8,082 bases of DNA. It comes from Planctomycetaceae bacterium UBA4732 (GTDB lineage: Bacteria > Planctomycetota > Planctomycetia > Gemmatales > Gemmataceae). The stretch covers positions 100,768 through 108,849 of the forward strand of contig DHJA01000085.1 of assembly GCA_002404095.1 (NCBI GenBank), given 5' to 3'. A model generated the notes under the pieces. That model made no database searches. It was not told the origin of the DNA and saw only the letters and a list, made by a program, of their open reading frames with translations. The position numbers and the translations under genes are program-made. Shown piece by piece: positions 1 to 5,608 of this stretch. Position 1 is the first letter of the stretch. Every line of letters begins with the position of its first letter.

Positions 1-15
1 TACGAGTGACGTTGC

Positions 16-60
16 ACTAGCCCGGAGCGCAAGCAACGGGTTTCACAGCCCGTCGCTCCG
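16..60. repeat. REP-like hairpin repeat at the left edge, overlapping the 3' end of the UPF0178 gene
   Basis: The arms CGGAGCG (23-29) and CGCTCCG (54-60) pair, and inside them ACGGG (36-40) pairs with CCCGT (49-53) around an 8-nt loop. Six unpaired bases (30-35) form a bulge on the left side. The stop codon of the minus-strand UPF0178 gene (43-45) lies in the loop, so its last few codons are written in the repeat. It may act as a terminator for the operon, but no T-run follows within the window. The shape resembles dispersed palindromic repeats of GC-rich planctomycete genomes; this is from memory, and only one copy is visible here. Confidence 0.5.
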
Positions 61-498
61 GCGGCCCGCGTTGACCGCCTCGTCAAGTTTCGACAGGAAA
101 CGCGAGCGGTCCTTCGGCGTCAGCGGCGCCGGCCCGCCGGTCACGGCCCCGCTTTGGCGTAGGTCGTTCATCAGTTCGCGCGTCGCCAAGGCGCCGCCGA
201 TGGCGCTTTCCGTGAACGGCCGGCCCTTCGCGTCGAGGACGCGTGCTCCCTTCGCCAGGCATCGCGCCGCCAACGGGATGTCCGCAGTGACGACCACGTC
301 GGCCGGCCCGGCCTGTTCGGCGATCCAGTCGTCGGCCGTGCCGAAGCCGGGTCGCACCACTAGCTCGACCAGTGGGTCCGGCGGCGTCCGCAGCGGAGCG
401 TTGGCCACCACCGCGACGCGCACCCCATAACGCCGGGCGACGCGGTAGATCTCGTCCTTGACGGGGCAGGCGTCGGCGTCAATGAAGATCGTCAACAT
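43..498 (-). CDS. UPF0178 / YaiI-YqxD family protein (DUF188)
   Basis: The 151-aa product has the usual length and all the marks of the UPF0178 family. The N-terminal block IDADACPVK lies at residues 6-14, ADDWIAEQ at 55-62, VTADIPLA at 70-77, GRPFTE at 92-97, and the C-terminal block [18 protein letters not shown] at 125-142. The family is small, cytosolic and related in fold to PIN-type nucleases, with conserved acidic residues (here D7, D9, D56 and D73), but no biochemical role is firmly known. The ATG at 498-496 overlaps the end of the upstream peptidase gene by 7 nt, which points to translational coupling as the last gene of a three-gene minus-strand operon. The final residues (about RRSDGL) are encoded by the hairpin repeat at 16-60 and may be an acquired tail. 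The family call is safe; the function is open. Confidence 0.93.
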   Translation of the reverse strand: MLTIFIDADACPVKDEIYRVARRYGVRVAVVANAPLRTPPDPLVELVVRPGFGTADDWIAEQAGPADVVVTADIPLAARCLAKGARVLDAKGRPFTESAIGGALATRELMNDLRQSGAVTGGPAPLTPKDRSRFLSKLDEAVNAGRRSDGL

Positions 499-959
499 GC
501 CTCATTCCCTTGGTCGAACAAGGCGCGGGCCGCTCGGCCGCTGATGGCGCCTTGCCGCAGCAACTCCGCGGCGATGAGTTCGACGGCCCGCCAGTGGCGT
601 TCCTGCGAAAGAAGATGTTCGGCCTTGGCCAACAGACGACGTTCGAGCCGTTCGGCCCTACGCTCGCCGGCCCGGCGCACGACGAGTTGACGGACATACT
701 GGCGGTCGCGGGCGGCGCCATTCCAGGCGTAGTCGCCGGTGTAGCGGGCTTCGGCCGCCAGCCCTCCCAGCGCGATAAGGATTTCACGCTCCAGCCAGTC
801 TTCGGACGGCCGGAATACGCCCTTGCCGAACTCACAGTGGCCGAGATGTTGCCGATTTGGCAGGATGCTGACGCGCTGCACCGGCCGACCCAGCGCCAGC
901 GCCGCGACCGCGTGACCGGCTTCGTGATAGGCGGTGGCCTCGTCGTACTGCTGTTCCAT
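492..959 (-). CDS. Stand-alone M41 (FtsH-type) zinc metallopeptidase-like domain protein
   Basis: The 155-aa product matches only the peptidase half of FtsH. YHEAGHAV at residues 11-18 carries the HExGH zinc site (H12, E13, H16), and [13 protein letters not shown] at 64-76 corresponds to the FtsH 'GGRxAE' helix. D85 in GAARDRQYV sits where FtsH has its third zinc ligand (GASND). The helical C-terminal part (about 90-150) also follows the M41 pattern. No AAA+ ATPase module and no membrane segment are present, so it cannot unfold substrates as FtsH does; it may cleave flexible peptides or need a partner ATPase. The catalytic residues are intact, so it is probably active. It starts 9 nt after the DUF1805 stop and overlaps the UPF0178 start. 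GAAGG stands only one base before the ATG, an unusually short spacing, so translation may rely on coupling. The substrate is unknown. Confidence 0.85.
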   Translation of the reverse strand: MEQQYDEATAYHEAGHAVAALALGRPVQRVSILPNRQHLGHCEFGKGVFRPSEDWLEREILIALGGLAAEARYTGDYAWNGAARDRQYVRQLVVRRAGERRAERLERRLLAKAEHLLSQERHWRAVELIAAELLRQGAISGRAARALFDQGNEAC

Positions 960-968
960 GCCTTCAAT

Positions 969-1346
969 TTACACGGATGGGGCTGTCCGGCCAACGCCGG
1001 ACTCGCCCAGCTTCGCGGATGCGGCGAGGAGGATTTCCACCGCCTCGCGGCCGGTCATGCCGACCCGGACGCCTAGTTCAAGGGCGTGCGGCGTGGCATC
1101 GACGATTTTGGCGTCGAAAAGGTCTTCCGGCTCGACGAGCGGCTTTTGCGGCGTCCCCCGCGCGATCGCCACGGCCTGGCCGAATTCGCCGGCCGTCTTC
1201 ACGTCGTAAATGCCGCAGCCGACCAGGCCGGCTTCGGTAAGGAGTGTGCAGTATTGCCCTTTGTGCCAGCGGTTGCTGATGCCGATGGCGCAGCCGTTCT
1301 TGAATTGAATGGGCCGGGAGACGGTTCGCGGGAGCGGGGCCGTCAT
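969..1346 (-). CDS. DUF1805 (YunC-like) domain protein
   Basis: The 125-aa product contains a DUF1805-type core at about residues 33-108. LLTEAGLVGCGIYDVKTA (35-52) includes the conserved G-x-x-x-C-G-x-x-D pattern around C44, followed by AVAIARGT (58-65), a 'PEDLFDAKI' segment (73-81), and the closing helix LGVRVGMTGREAVEIL (91-106). The family is represented by Bacillus YunC, a small cytosolic alpha/beta protein of unknown function. The extra N-terminal 30 residues (RPIQFKNGCAIGISNRWHKG) look structured and are kept, because AAGGAG (minus strand, 1359-1354) lies 7 nt before this ATG. It is the first gene of the operon with the M41-like and UPF0178 genes, and its promoter should lie in the intergenic region with the 1378-1412 palindrome. 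The family call is fairly sure; no reaction can be assigned. Confidence 0.8.
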   Translation of the reverse strand: MTAPLPRTVSRPIQFKNGCAIGISNRWHKGQYCTLLTEAGLVGCGIYDVKTAGEFGQAVAIARGTPQKPLVEPEDLFDAKIVDATPHALELGVRVGMTGREAVEILLAASAKLGESGVGRTAPSV

Positions 1347-1377
1347 AGGTAAGCTCCTTGTTGGGATTTCCGTTTTG

Positions 1378-1412
1378 CCTATAAGTCCTATACGTCCTAT
1401 AGGACTTATAGG
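1378..1412. repeat. Perfect 15-bp palindrome with 5-nt loop between divergent genes
   Basis: The left arm CCTATAAGTCCTATA (1378-1392) is the exact reverse complement of the right arm TATAGGACTTATAGG (1398-1412), with CGTCC between them. It is A/T-rich in a GC-rich setting and lies 32 nt upstream of the minus-strand DUF1805 start and 73 nt upstream of the plus-strand hydrolase start. Each arm contains TATAAG, close to a -10 box, on the plus strand at 1380-1385 and on the minus strand at 1410-1405. The plus-strand copy has TTGTTG (1358-1363) 16 nt upstream, a weak -35. It could be an operator over divergent promoters, a transcript hairpin, or one copy of a dispersed intergenic repeat. Confidence 0.7.
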
Positions 1413-1484
1413 GCCAACTGAGGCTTTATCTGGTCTCCAAGCCGGCCGATCGCCGACCGGCGCATCTGTAGAAAGGCACCCCCC

Positions 1485-2396
1485 ATGAAGCGCTTATTGT
1501 TTTCCGTCGGATGGGCCGTCGTACTCGGCTGCGCGTCCGCGACGGCGGCCGAGAAACCCACGATCATCGACGTATGGCCCGCCAAGGCGCCCGGCGATAC
1601 GGCCGACATTGGCCCGGAAAAGGTGACGGCGGGAAAGCCCGGCCAATCACTGATTCAGTCGATCACTAATGTCTCACATCCGACGCTGACGATCTACCGA
1701 CCCGCGAAAGACAAGGATACGGGCGCGGCCGTCATCGTCGCGCCGGGCGGCGGCTACACCAACCTGGCGTGGGCGAAGGAAGGCGAGGACGCGGCCGAAT
1801 GGCTCAACACCATCGGCGTCACCGGCGTCGTGTTGAAGTACCGCGTACCGCGCCGGCCCGACACGGCAAAGGGCGCACCGCCGCCGCAGGCGCTCATGGA
1901 CGCCCAGCGCTCCATCAGTCTGGTGCGAAGCAAGTCCAAGGAATGGGGAATCGACCCTAACCGGATCGGGATGCTCGGTTTTTCGGCCGGCGGCCACCTG
2001 ACGGCGTGGGCGGCGACCAACTATGACAAGCGCTCCTACGAGCCGATGGACGACGTGGACAAAGCCAGCTGCCGGCCCGATTTCGGCATTCTGCTCTATC
2101 CGGGCGGTATCCTGGCGAAGGACAGCGATTCTCTGAGTCCAGAAATCCGCGTCACTAAGGAGACGCCGCCGATGTTCCTGGCCCACGCCGGAGACGACAA
2201 GGGGCGAGCCGAAAACAGCGTCGAGACGTACCTCGCGCTGAAGAAGGCCGGCGTCCCGGCGGAGCTGCATATTTACGCTTCGGGCGGCCACGGCTTCGGC
2301 CTTCGCCCCAGCGACAAGCCGTGTTCCACTTGGCCGCAACGCGCCGCCGATTGGCTCAAGGATCAAGGCTTCCTCAAACCGGCCGCGACGCCGTGA
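1485..2396 (+). CDS. Secreted alpha/beta-hydrolase, acetylxylan-esterase / BD-FAE-like
   Basis: The 303-aa product is a complete alpha/beta-hydrolase with an export signal. Residues 1-22 form a signal peptide (basic start KR, hydrophobic core, A-x-A-like end before EKPT). VVLGC (12-16) could also serve as a lipobox, so a lipoprotein is possible. Core motifs are the oxyanion-hole segment APGGGY (86-91), the nucleophile elbow GFSAGGH (165-171, Ser167), the acid region AHAGDD (233-238, Asp237 or Asp238) and GGHGFGL (267-273, His269). This pattern matches polysaccharide or feruloyl/acetyl esterases of planctomycetes and Bacteroidetes, often annotated as acetylxylan esterase or xylanase. The likely job is removing acyl groups from plant or algal polysaccharides outside the cytoplasm; the exact substrate is not visible. 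GAAAGG (1471-1476) lies 8 nt before the ATG. It stands alone, and a stem-loop follows 11 nt after the stop. Confidence 0.92.
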   Translation: MKRLLFSVGWAVVLGCASATAAEKPTIIDVWPAKAPGDTADIGPEKVTAGKPGQSLIQSITNVSHPTLTIYRPAKDKDTGAAVIVAPGGGYTNLAWAKEGEDAAEWLNTIGVTGVVLKYRVPRRPDTAKGAPPPQALMDAQRSISLVRSKSKEWGIDPNRIGMLGFSAGGHLTAWAATNYDKRSYEPMDDVDKASCRPDFGILLYPGGILAKDSDSLSPEIRVTKETPPMFLAHAGDDKGRAENSVETYLALKKAGVPAELHIYASGGHGFGLRPSDKPCSTWPQRAADWLKDQGFLKPAATP

Positions 2397-2407
2397 GGCG
2401 AACGACT

Positions 2408-2438
2408 CAGTTCACCTGCCGCGGGCGCAGGTGAACTG
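2408..2438 (+). terminator. Strong stem-loop after the hydrolase gene, likely terminator
   Basis: CAGTTCACCTGC (2408-2419) and GCAGGTGAACTG (2427-2438) form a perfect 12-bp stem with a 7-nt loop (CGCGGGC). It starts 11 nt after the hydrolase stop and sits between convergent genes. Only a weak T-run follows (TTGAACCTT), so it may work as a non-canonical terminator or as a 3' mRNA-stabilising hairpin, possibly serving both strands. Confidence 0.65.
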
Positions 2439-2470
2439 TTGAACCTTGCACCCCCATATCGCGGCCCAGG

Positions 2471-2695
2471 TCAGTCGCCGTGTTTCGTTCGGCCGGAAGA
2501 CGTTGTCTCTGAAGGTGTCAGCTGCCGCAGATGTAGCTGAACTGCCGCGAGCAGTTGCTCGTCCTCGACATCCCAGATGTCTTGGTCCGCCCAACCTGCA
2601 ATATTCGCGACGAGTTGGCCGAGGCGCCAATTGGGATACCGCCGGCATAGCTCGGCGATTTCCTCCAGCAACTCCGCACGTCGTTCACAGTTCAT
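2471..2695 (-). CDS. Small conserved-type hypothetical protein (RYPxWRLGQL / WDVEDE motif)
   Basis: The 74-aa product is mostly helical and acidic. Residues 1-18 form a charged helix (ERRAELLEEIAELCRR), then RYPNWRLGQLVANIAGWA (19-36) and DIWDVEDEQLLAAVQLHL (39-56), and the last 15 residues are polar and probably disordered. The combination 'RYPDxRLGQL ... IWDxEDEEL' recurs in small uncharacterised proteins of planctomycetes and cyanobacteria that I recognise by pattern only; no function is known to me. The ATG at 2695-2693 has AAAGGA (minus strand, 2710-2705) 9 nt upstream, which supports this start. It is convergent with the hydrolase gene and about 250 nt downstream of the RmuC-like gene on the same strand, so it may have its own promoter. 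Confidence 0.72.
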   Translation of the reverse strand: MNCERRAELLEEIAELCRRYPNWRLGQLVANIAGWADQDIWDVEDEQLLAAVQLHLRQLTPSETTSSGRTKHGD

Positions 2696-2944
2696 GGCAG
2701 AGAGTCCTTTACCTTGGGCATTCGCGTTACATCGAGTTGTGGCAACACCTGAATGACTTCGGCGGGAAGAACAAGTGACTCGTGACAGGGATCAGCACGT
2801 ATTTGTGCAACTGAGTCCGCAGAAGGATGAAGAGAGAGGGCTGATCTGCTCTCTCCCTTCATCCATCACCCTTGCCAACGAGACCGCTCAGTGCCGGGCC
2901 GCCTCGAAAGAAAAACTCCACGGAAGGCTGTTATGCCGGCCCAG
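2696..2944. other. Non-coding gap between the 74-aa gene and the RmuC-like gene
   Basis: No reading frame with protein-like composition and a ribosome binding site was found in these 249 bases. The stretch holds the Shine-Dalgarno of the 74-aa gene near its left end and an imperfect hairpin at 2825-2864. It is lower in GC than the flanking genes at 1-2400. Confidence 0.5.
2825..2864 (-). terminator. Imperfect hairpin downstream of the RmuC-like gene
   Basis: GGATGAAGAGAGAG (2825-2838) pairs with CTCTCT (2849-2854) and CTTCATCC (2857-2864), giving 14 pairs broken only by a 2-nt bulge, with a 10-nt loop. It lies about 80 nt past the RmuC-like stop on the minus strand and could end that transcript. 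There is no T-run on the minus side, so it may equally be a remnant of a repeat. Confidence 0.4.
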
Positions 2945-3892
2945 TCAAAGCGGCGAATTGTTCGGCCCACCGGGTTTTTCCGCTTCAGAAGCACTTTCCG
3001 ATGGATCGCACTCTATCTTGTCGAACTCCCGACGCACTCGCTTATAGGCCTTCTCCAGTTCATCCGCCTTGCCCTGCAGGTTGCGGAGGTGGTTGGAAAA
3101 GACGGTCCATGTATCTTCCACGACCTTGAAGCGAGATGCCAACGCCTGGAGCAGGACGAGAACCTGTTGAGCGCTCTCGTTGAGCCGGACGGCTCGAACC
3201 CCCATCTTGAGAAGTTCGATCTTGTGCGACAACAAGAGCGGGGAAACAACTTGCACACCTTTACTGGTGTAGCGCTTCAACAAATCATATCCGTCCGTGG
3301 CCAAGGCGTAGTAAACTGCCTCGGAAGGAATATACACCAAGGCGAAAGCGGCCGTACCCCTATCCGGTTGAACATAATCTTCCGCCACCTTTTGCAGATG
3401 CTTCTCAGCATCGCGAAGAAACTGCTTTCGGTGCCCATCCTTCCCCCGGTCAGTGTCCGCGCAGGCTATCATCCGGACAAAGTTGTCCAGCGGGAACTTG
3501 GAATCGATGCAGATCAGCCCCTCGGAGGCCCGAATATGCCCGTCTGGGATCTTCCCGTCGAAGCACTTCTGTCGGACCCCGTAGTAGTCTGCCGGCAATT
3601 GGTCAGCAAGAATCACTTCAAGGGATAGCTCCCCGAAGGATGCTCGGCCCGCGGGACTTCGTAGCATTTGCTCCAGCGTGGTGTGAGTCTTGCGTATCTC
3701 CTGTGCTTGAAGTTCGATCTTGCCGATAACTTCCCCGAGGCCGAGGCGAATCCACGTCTCAGATATGGCCGCTCCGACTTCTATCGGAGTTACTTCTCGT
3801 CGCCGCAAGGCGGATACGAGAACGAGCACCACCGCAGACAGTGTGAGAGCGGACAAGACGACCAGGATTGATAGGGCGAGCGTACTGTCCAT
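2945..3892 (-). CDS. rmuC: RmuC-domain protein, short membrane-anchored form
   Basis: The 315-aa product begins with one membrane segment (residues 5-28, followed by RRR), then a short helical stretch (about 55-78, probable coiled coil) and an RmuC nuclease-like domain. In that domain SPAGRASFGELSLEVIL (79-95) corresponds to the 'GRGxWGE' signature. PDGHI (116-120) and LICIDSKFPLDNF (126-138) carry candidate PD-(D/E)xK residues D117, D130 and K132. AAFALVYIPSEAVY (181-194) and KIELLKMGVRAV (224-235) also follow the family. The C-terminal helix NHLRNLQGKADELEKAY (267-283) is typical. RmuC proteins affect recombination at inverted repeats and are predicted nucleases. Usual members are longer, with an extended coiled coil that is mostly missing here. 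The ATG at 3892 has AAGG only 3 nt upstream. Codon and base composition is lower in GC than most of the window (29 G/C of 60 at 3241-3300 against 46 of 60 at 301-360), suggesting a different origin. Confidence 0.88.
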   Translation of the reverse strand: MDSTLALSILVVLSALTLSAVVLVLVSALRRREVTPIEVGAAISETWIRLGLGEVIGKIELQAQEIRKTHTTLEQMLRSPAGRASFGELSLEVILADQLPADYYGVRQKCFDGKIPDGHIRASEGLICIDSKFPLDNFVRMIACADTDRGKDGHRKQFLRDAEKHLQKVAEDYVQPDRGTAAFALVYIPSEAVYYALATDGYDLLKRYTSKGVQVVSPLLLSHKIELLKMGVRAVRLNESAQQVLVLLQALASRFKVVEDTWTVFSNHLRNLQGKADELEKAYKRVRREFDKIECDPSESASEAEKPGGPNNSPL

Positions 3893-4020
3893 TAGCCTTA
3901 GAACTCGTAATCGAGTAGGGGCCGAACGACTATCTCGTTGGCCGGCTCATACGGGAGGAAACGTGTCGGCGCGTAGAAATATACGTCGCGTGGCCGGTCC
4001 GGGTAGTGAGTTGTTTGGCG

Positions 4021-4374
4021 CTACAGGTCCATTTTCTGCCAGCAGAAATCCGAACGCCAGGTTTGATCGCCGCGCAGGTACTTTAGGAAGGCCGACTGAA
4101 CGCGATCCATAGTAATCGGCCTATCCACCGCCTGAAAGTGCGTGTCTAGGGAGCCGTCCTGATACTCCAAGTCGTAGTGTCCCTTCTCGTAATGTATCGC
4201 TCCCCGGCGGTGTACAAGCATCGGGCTGCCGTAAAGATAGTTCAGCTGAGAGCACTGGATGTAGCTGTCGGGATCAATCGAGAGGATGGTGAACTCCTCA
4301 CCCTCGACGTGGCAGAGAATTTCCTCCTTGGTCGGCCTACGGATAACACGGCCCGACCCTAGCTGTAAATCCAT
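4021..4374 (-). CDS. Hypothetical protein, weakly Imm1-like
   Basis: From the ATG at 4374 the product is 117 aa. This start is preferred because GGGGA lies 7 nt upstream. A longer frame reaches an ATG at 4422 and a GTG at 4494, but the extra residues are arginine-rich and low in structure. The protein opens with a strand-helix unit (GRVIRRPTKEEILCHV), continues with beta strands (EEFTILSID, YIQCSQLNYLYG, GHYDLEYQDGSLDTHFQAV), and ends with a helix and an aromatic tail (VQSAFLKYLRGD, WRSDFCWQKMDL). The layout, an 'IxxPTxEEI' start and a 'YxLEYQDGSLDxHF' hairpin, resembles small planctomycete proteins and loosely the Imm1-type immunity family; the likeness is from pattern only. No toxin gene is adjacent. 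It lies 128 nt upstream of the RmuC-like gene on the same strand, and a promoter-like element is seen at 4513-4541. Confidence 0.65.
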   Translation of the reverse strand: MDLQLGSGRVIRRPTKEEILCHVEGEEFTILSIDPDSYIQCSQLNYLYGSPMLVHRRGAIHYEKGHYDLEYQDGSLDTHFQAVDRPITMDRVQSAFLKYLRGDQTWRSDFCWQKMDL

Positions 4375-4512
4375 TGGCGCTTCCCCAAAACGACCCGCTT
4401 CGGCGAACTGGTGATTGTCCATGCCGGCCCGGTCAGCATCGGGCACGCGCCGGTCAGACCCTTGCGAGCGCCGGTTAGCCGATCTCACGGGCACCCAATA
4501 GCTATGTCACCA

Positions 4513-4541
4513 ATCAAACCACCGCCTTTCGTCCCTGTCAA
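4513..4541 (-). promoter_or_regulatory. Sigma70-like promoter for the minus-strand gene at 4021-4374
   Basis: On the minus strand TTGACA (4541-4536) matches the -35 consensus fully. TTTGAT (4518-4513), 17 nt downstream, matches the -10 consensus at 4 of 6 positions. Transcription would start near 4506, upstream of all start choices for the gene. Planctomycete promoters are not well characterised, so this is a prediction. Confidence 0.4.
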
Positions 4542-4733
4542 TATCCCGAGAGCGATTCTCTCTTTTTCCTTGCTTCGGTATCGTCAGGATCAGGAAGCGC
4601 AAGCCCCATAATGCATTGAACTTACGGATGAGCAGCCGACGTTGCACCTTGCGTTCGGCTTCCCGCGTCCGTACAGTCAAGAGGCGACCACCCGTGAAAA
4701 TCGATGCTGGTACGGGCCAGAAGGAGTGACGTC

Positions 4734-5276
4734 ATGCCTACTGAGATGCTCGACCGACTACAGGAGGACAAACTCCAGGGGCTGGAGGCGCGAATTGATT
4801 CCTACGAAACCGCCACCGCTACCGGCGGCGGGGACGATGAGGCTGCCGCTATCGCCGATTTCTTCGTGGATGAGGGGATCGGGGTGAGGCAGAGTTCCTT
4901 ACGCCTGTGGGACTATCACTGGACCAGGGCGCTCGCAGCGAAAATACCGGATCGGCGGGAACACGGGGCGAAACTCCTATCCCTGCTGGAGCGGGGCGGG
5001 CGCGTCGTTCGTCGTGGTGCGGCGATTGCCCGAGCCTACGCTGATTTGTCCGGCCGCGCAGTCGCCCGACTGGCCCAGTTTGAGGAACAGAGCAAGGCGT
5101 TTCCCCTATGGGTTAAGGAGTGTGCCGCACGTTGGGAAATGCTGGGCCGGCCTCACAAACCTCTCAAGCGTGAGCGGATCGCCGAGTCGCAGGCGGCCTA
5201 CGAGCGAGGCGAGGGCGAACCCGTCTCCGACGTCATCGCCAGGTTGGAGCAAGGCGGACCTTTGGTCCTGGAATAG
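4734..5276 (+). CDS. Hypothetical protein of 180 aa, helical, unknown function
   Basis: The start at 4734 is chosen because AAGGAG (4721-4726) lies 7 nt upstream; an in-frame ATG at 4704 would add ten residues but has no such signal. The product is mostly helical. It has an acidic and glycine-containing N-terminal part (residues 10-37), a segment VRQSSLRLWDYHWTRAL (51-67), a basic helix around GGRVVRRGAAIARAYADLSG (88-107), and a tryptophan-containing stretch (122-139). The tail AYERGEGEPVSDVIARLEQGG (155-175) resembles C-terminal ends of small planctomycete proteins that I have seen only as hypothetical. I recognise no catalytic motif, membrane segment or signal peptide. It is divergent from the gene at 4021-4374 across about 360 nt that hold the promoter-like element and the ribosome binding site but no other gene I can support. 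An incomplete frame follows directly at 5277. Confidence 0.7.
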   Translation: MPTEMLDRLQEDKLQGLEARIDSYETATATGGGDDEAAAIADFFVDEGIGVRQSSLRLWDYHWTRALAAKIPDRREHGAKLLSLLERGGRVVRRGAAIARAYADLSGRAVARLAQFEEQSKAFPLWVKECAARWEMLGRPHKPLKRERIAESQAAYERGEGEPVSDVIARLEQGGPLVLE

Positions 5277-5608
5277 GCTCAGGCGCAGGCTCATCATCTG
5301 GCCGGGCGTCAGCCGGCGGATCGGGGCATACGGCCTGACGCATGAAGGCTTGCCGGTGTTCCTGAATGGTTTACGCTCCGACCTGGAGAACCACTATCAG
5401 ATTTACTGCGTTCTTCGCGACGAGGAAGAGCCTCGGTTCTTCCGCTATCTCGTCGCCTTTGCCGACGGTGGCTCGATGCACGAGTTCGATTTTGTTATCG
5501 ACGACTCTACTTCGCTAGTCGGACAAAGTAGAATTAGGAATGGCGATTGGTTACCGACCGGACGTAAAGTAGCAATCGTTCATGGAGACGCCGCCTCCCG
5601 ATATTCCA
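5277..5608 (+). pseudogene. Protein-like reading frame without a clear start or natural end
   Basis: The frame beginning NRLRRRLIIWPGV just after the 180-aa gene stays open and looks like real protein for about 110 codons. Recognisable stretches include LRSDLENHYQIYCVLRDEEE, RFFRYLVAFADGG and HEFDFVIDDST, with acidic and aromatic residues in an alternating beta-strand-like pattern. No ATG heads it: the first in-frame ATG (5476) would cut off most of it. A GTG at 5356 has AAGG 7 nt upstream and is the best start candidate. The frame runs on to a stop at 5778, but past about 5609 it is antisense to the surface-protein gene and loses protein character, so the true C-terminus is missing or shifted. 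It may be a gene fragment, a frame-shifted gene, or the second gene of a pair with 4734-5276. I do not recognise the family. Confidence 0.35.

Noticed and set aside
479..994. Minus-strand frame of 171 codons over the peptidase gene
   Set aside because: It is the out-of-frame copy of the M41-like gene; only the 492-959 frame holds the HEAGH site.
510..1076. Plus-strand open frame of 188 codons
   Set aside because: It lies opposite the peptidase and DUF1805 genes, has no ribosome binding site and has no recognisable domain.
1441..1461. GCCGG...CCGGC inverted pair upstream of the hydrolase start
   Set aside because: Such short GC-only arms are common in this base composition and show no further symmetry.
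1674..2366. Minus-strand open frame of 230 codons
   Set aside because: It lies wholly opposite the well-supported hydrolase gene, and its arginine-rich sequence has no motif.
2891..3628. Plus-strand open frame of 245 codons
   Set aside because: It is antisense to the RmuC-like gene, whose motifs are unambiguous.
3903..3916. ACTCG-TAAT-CGAGT inverted repeat just upstream of the RmuC-like start
   Set aside because: Five-base arms are expected often by chance; there is too little to call an operator.
4411..4611. Plus-strand frame of 66 codons upstream of the 180-aa gene
   Set aside because: It is proline-rich without a ribosome binding site and overlaps the promoter-like element of the opposite gene.
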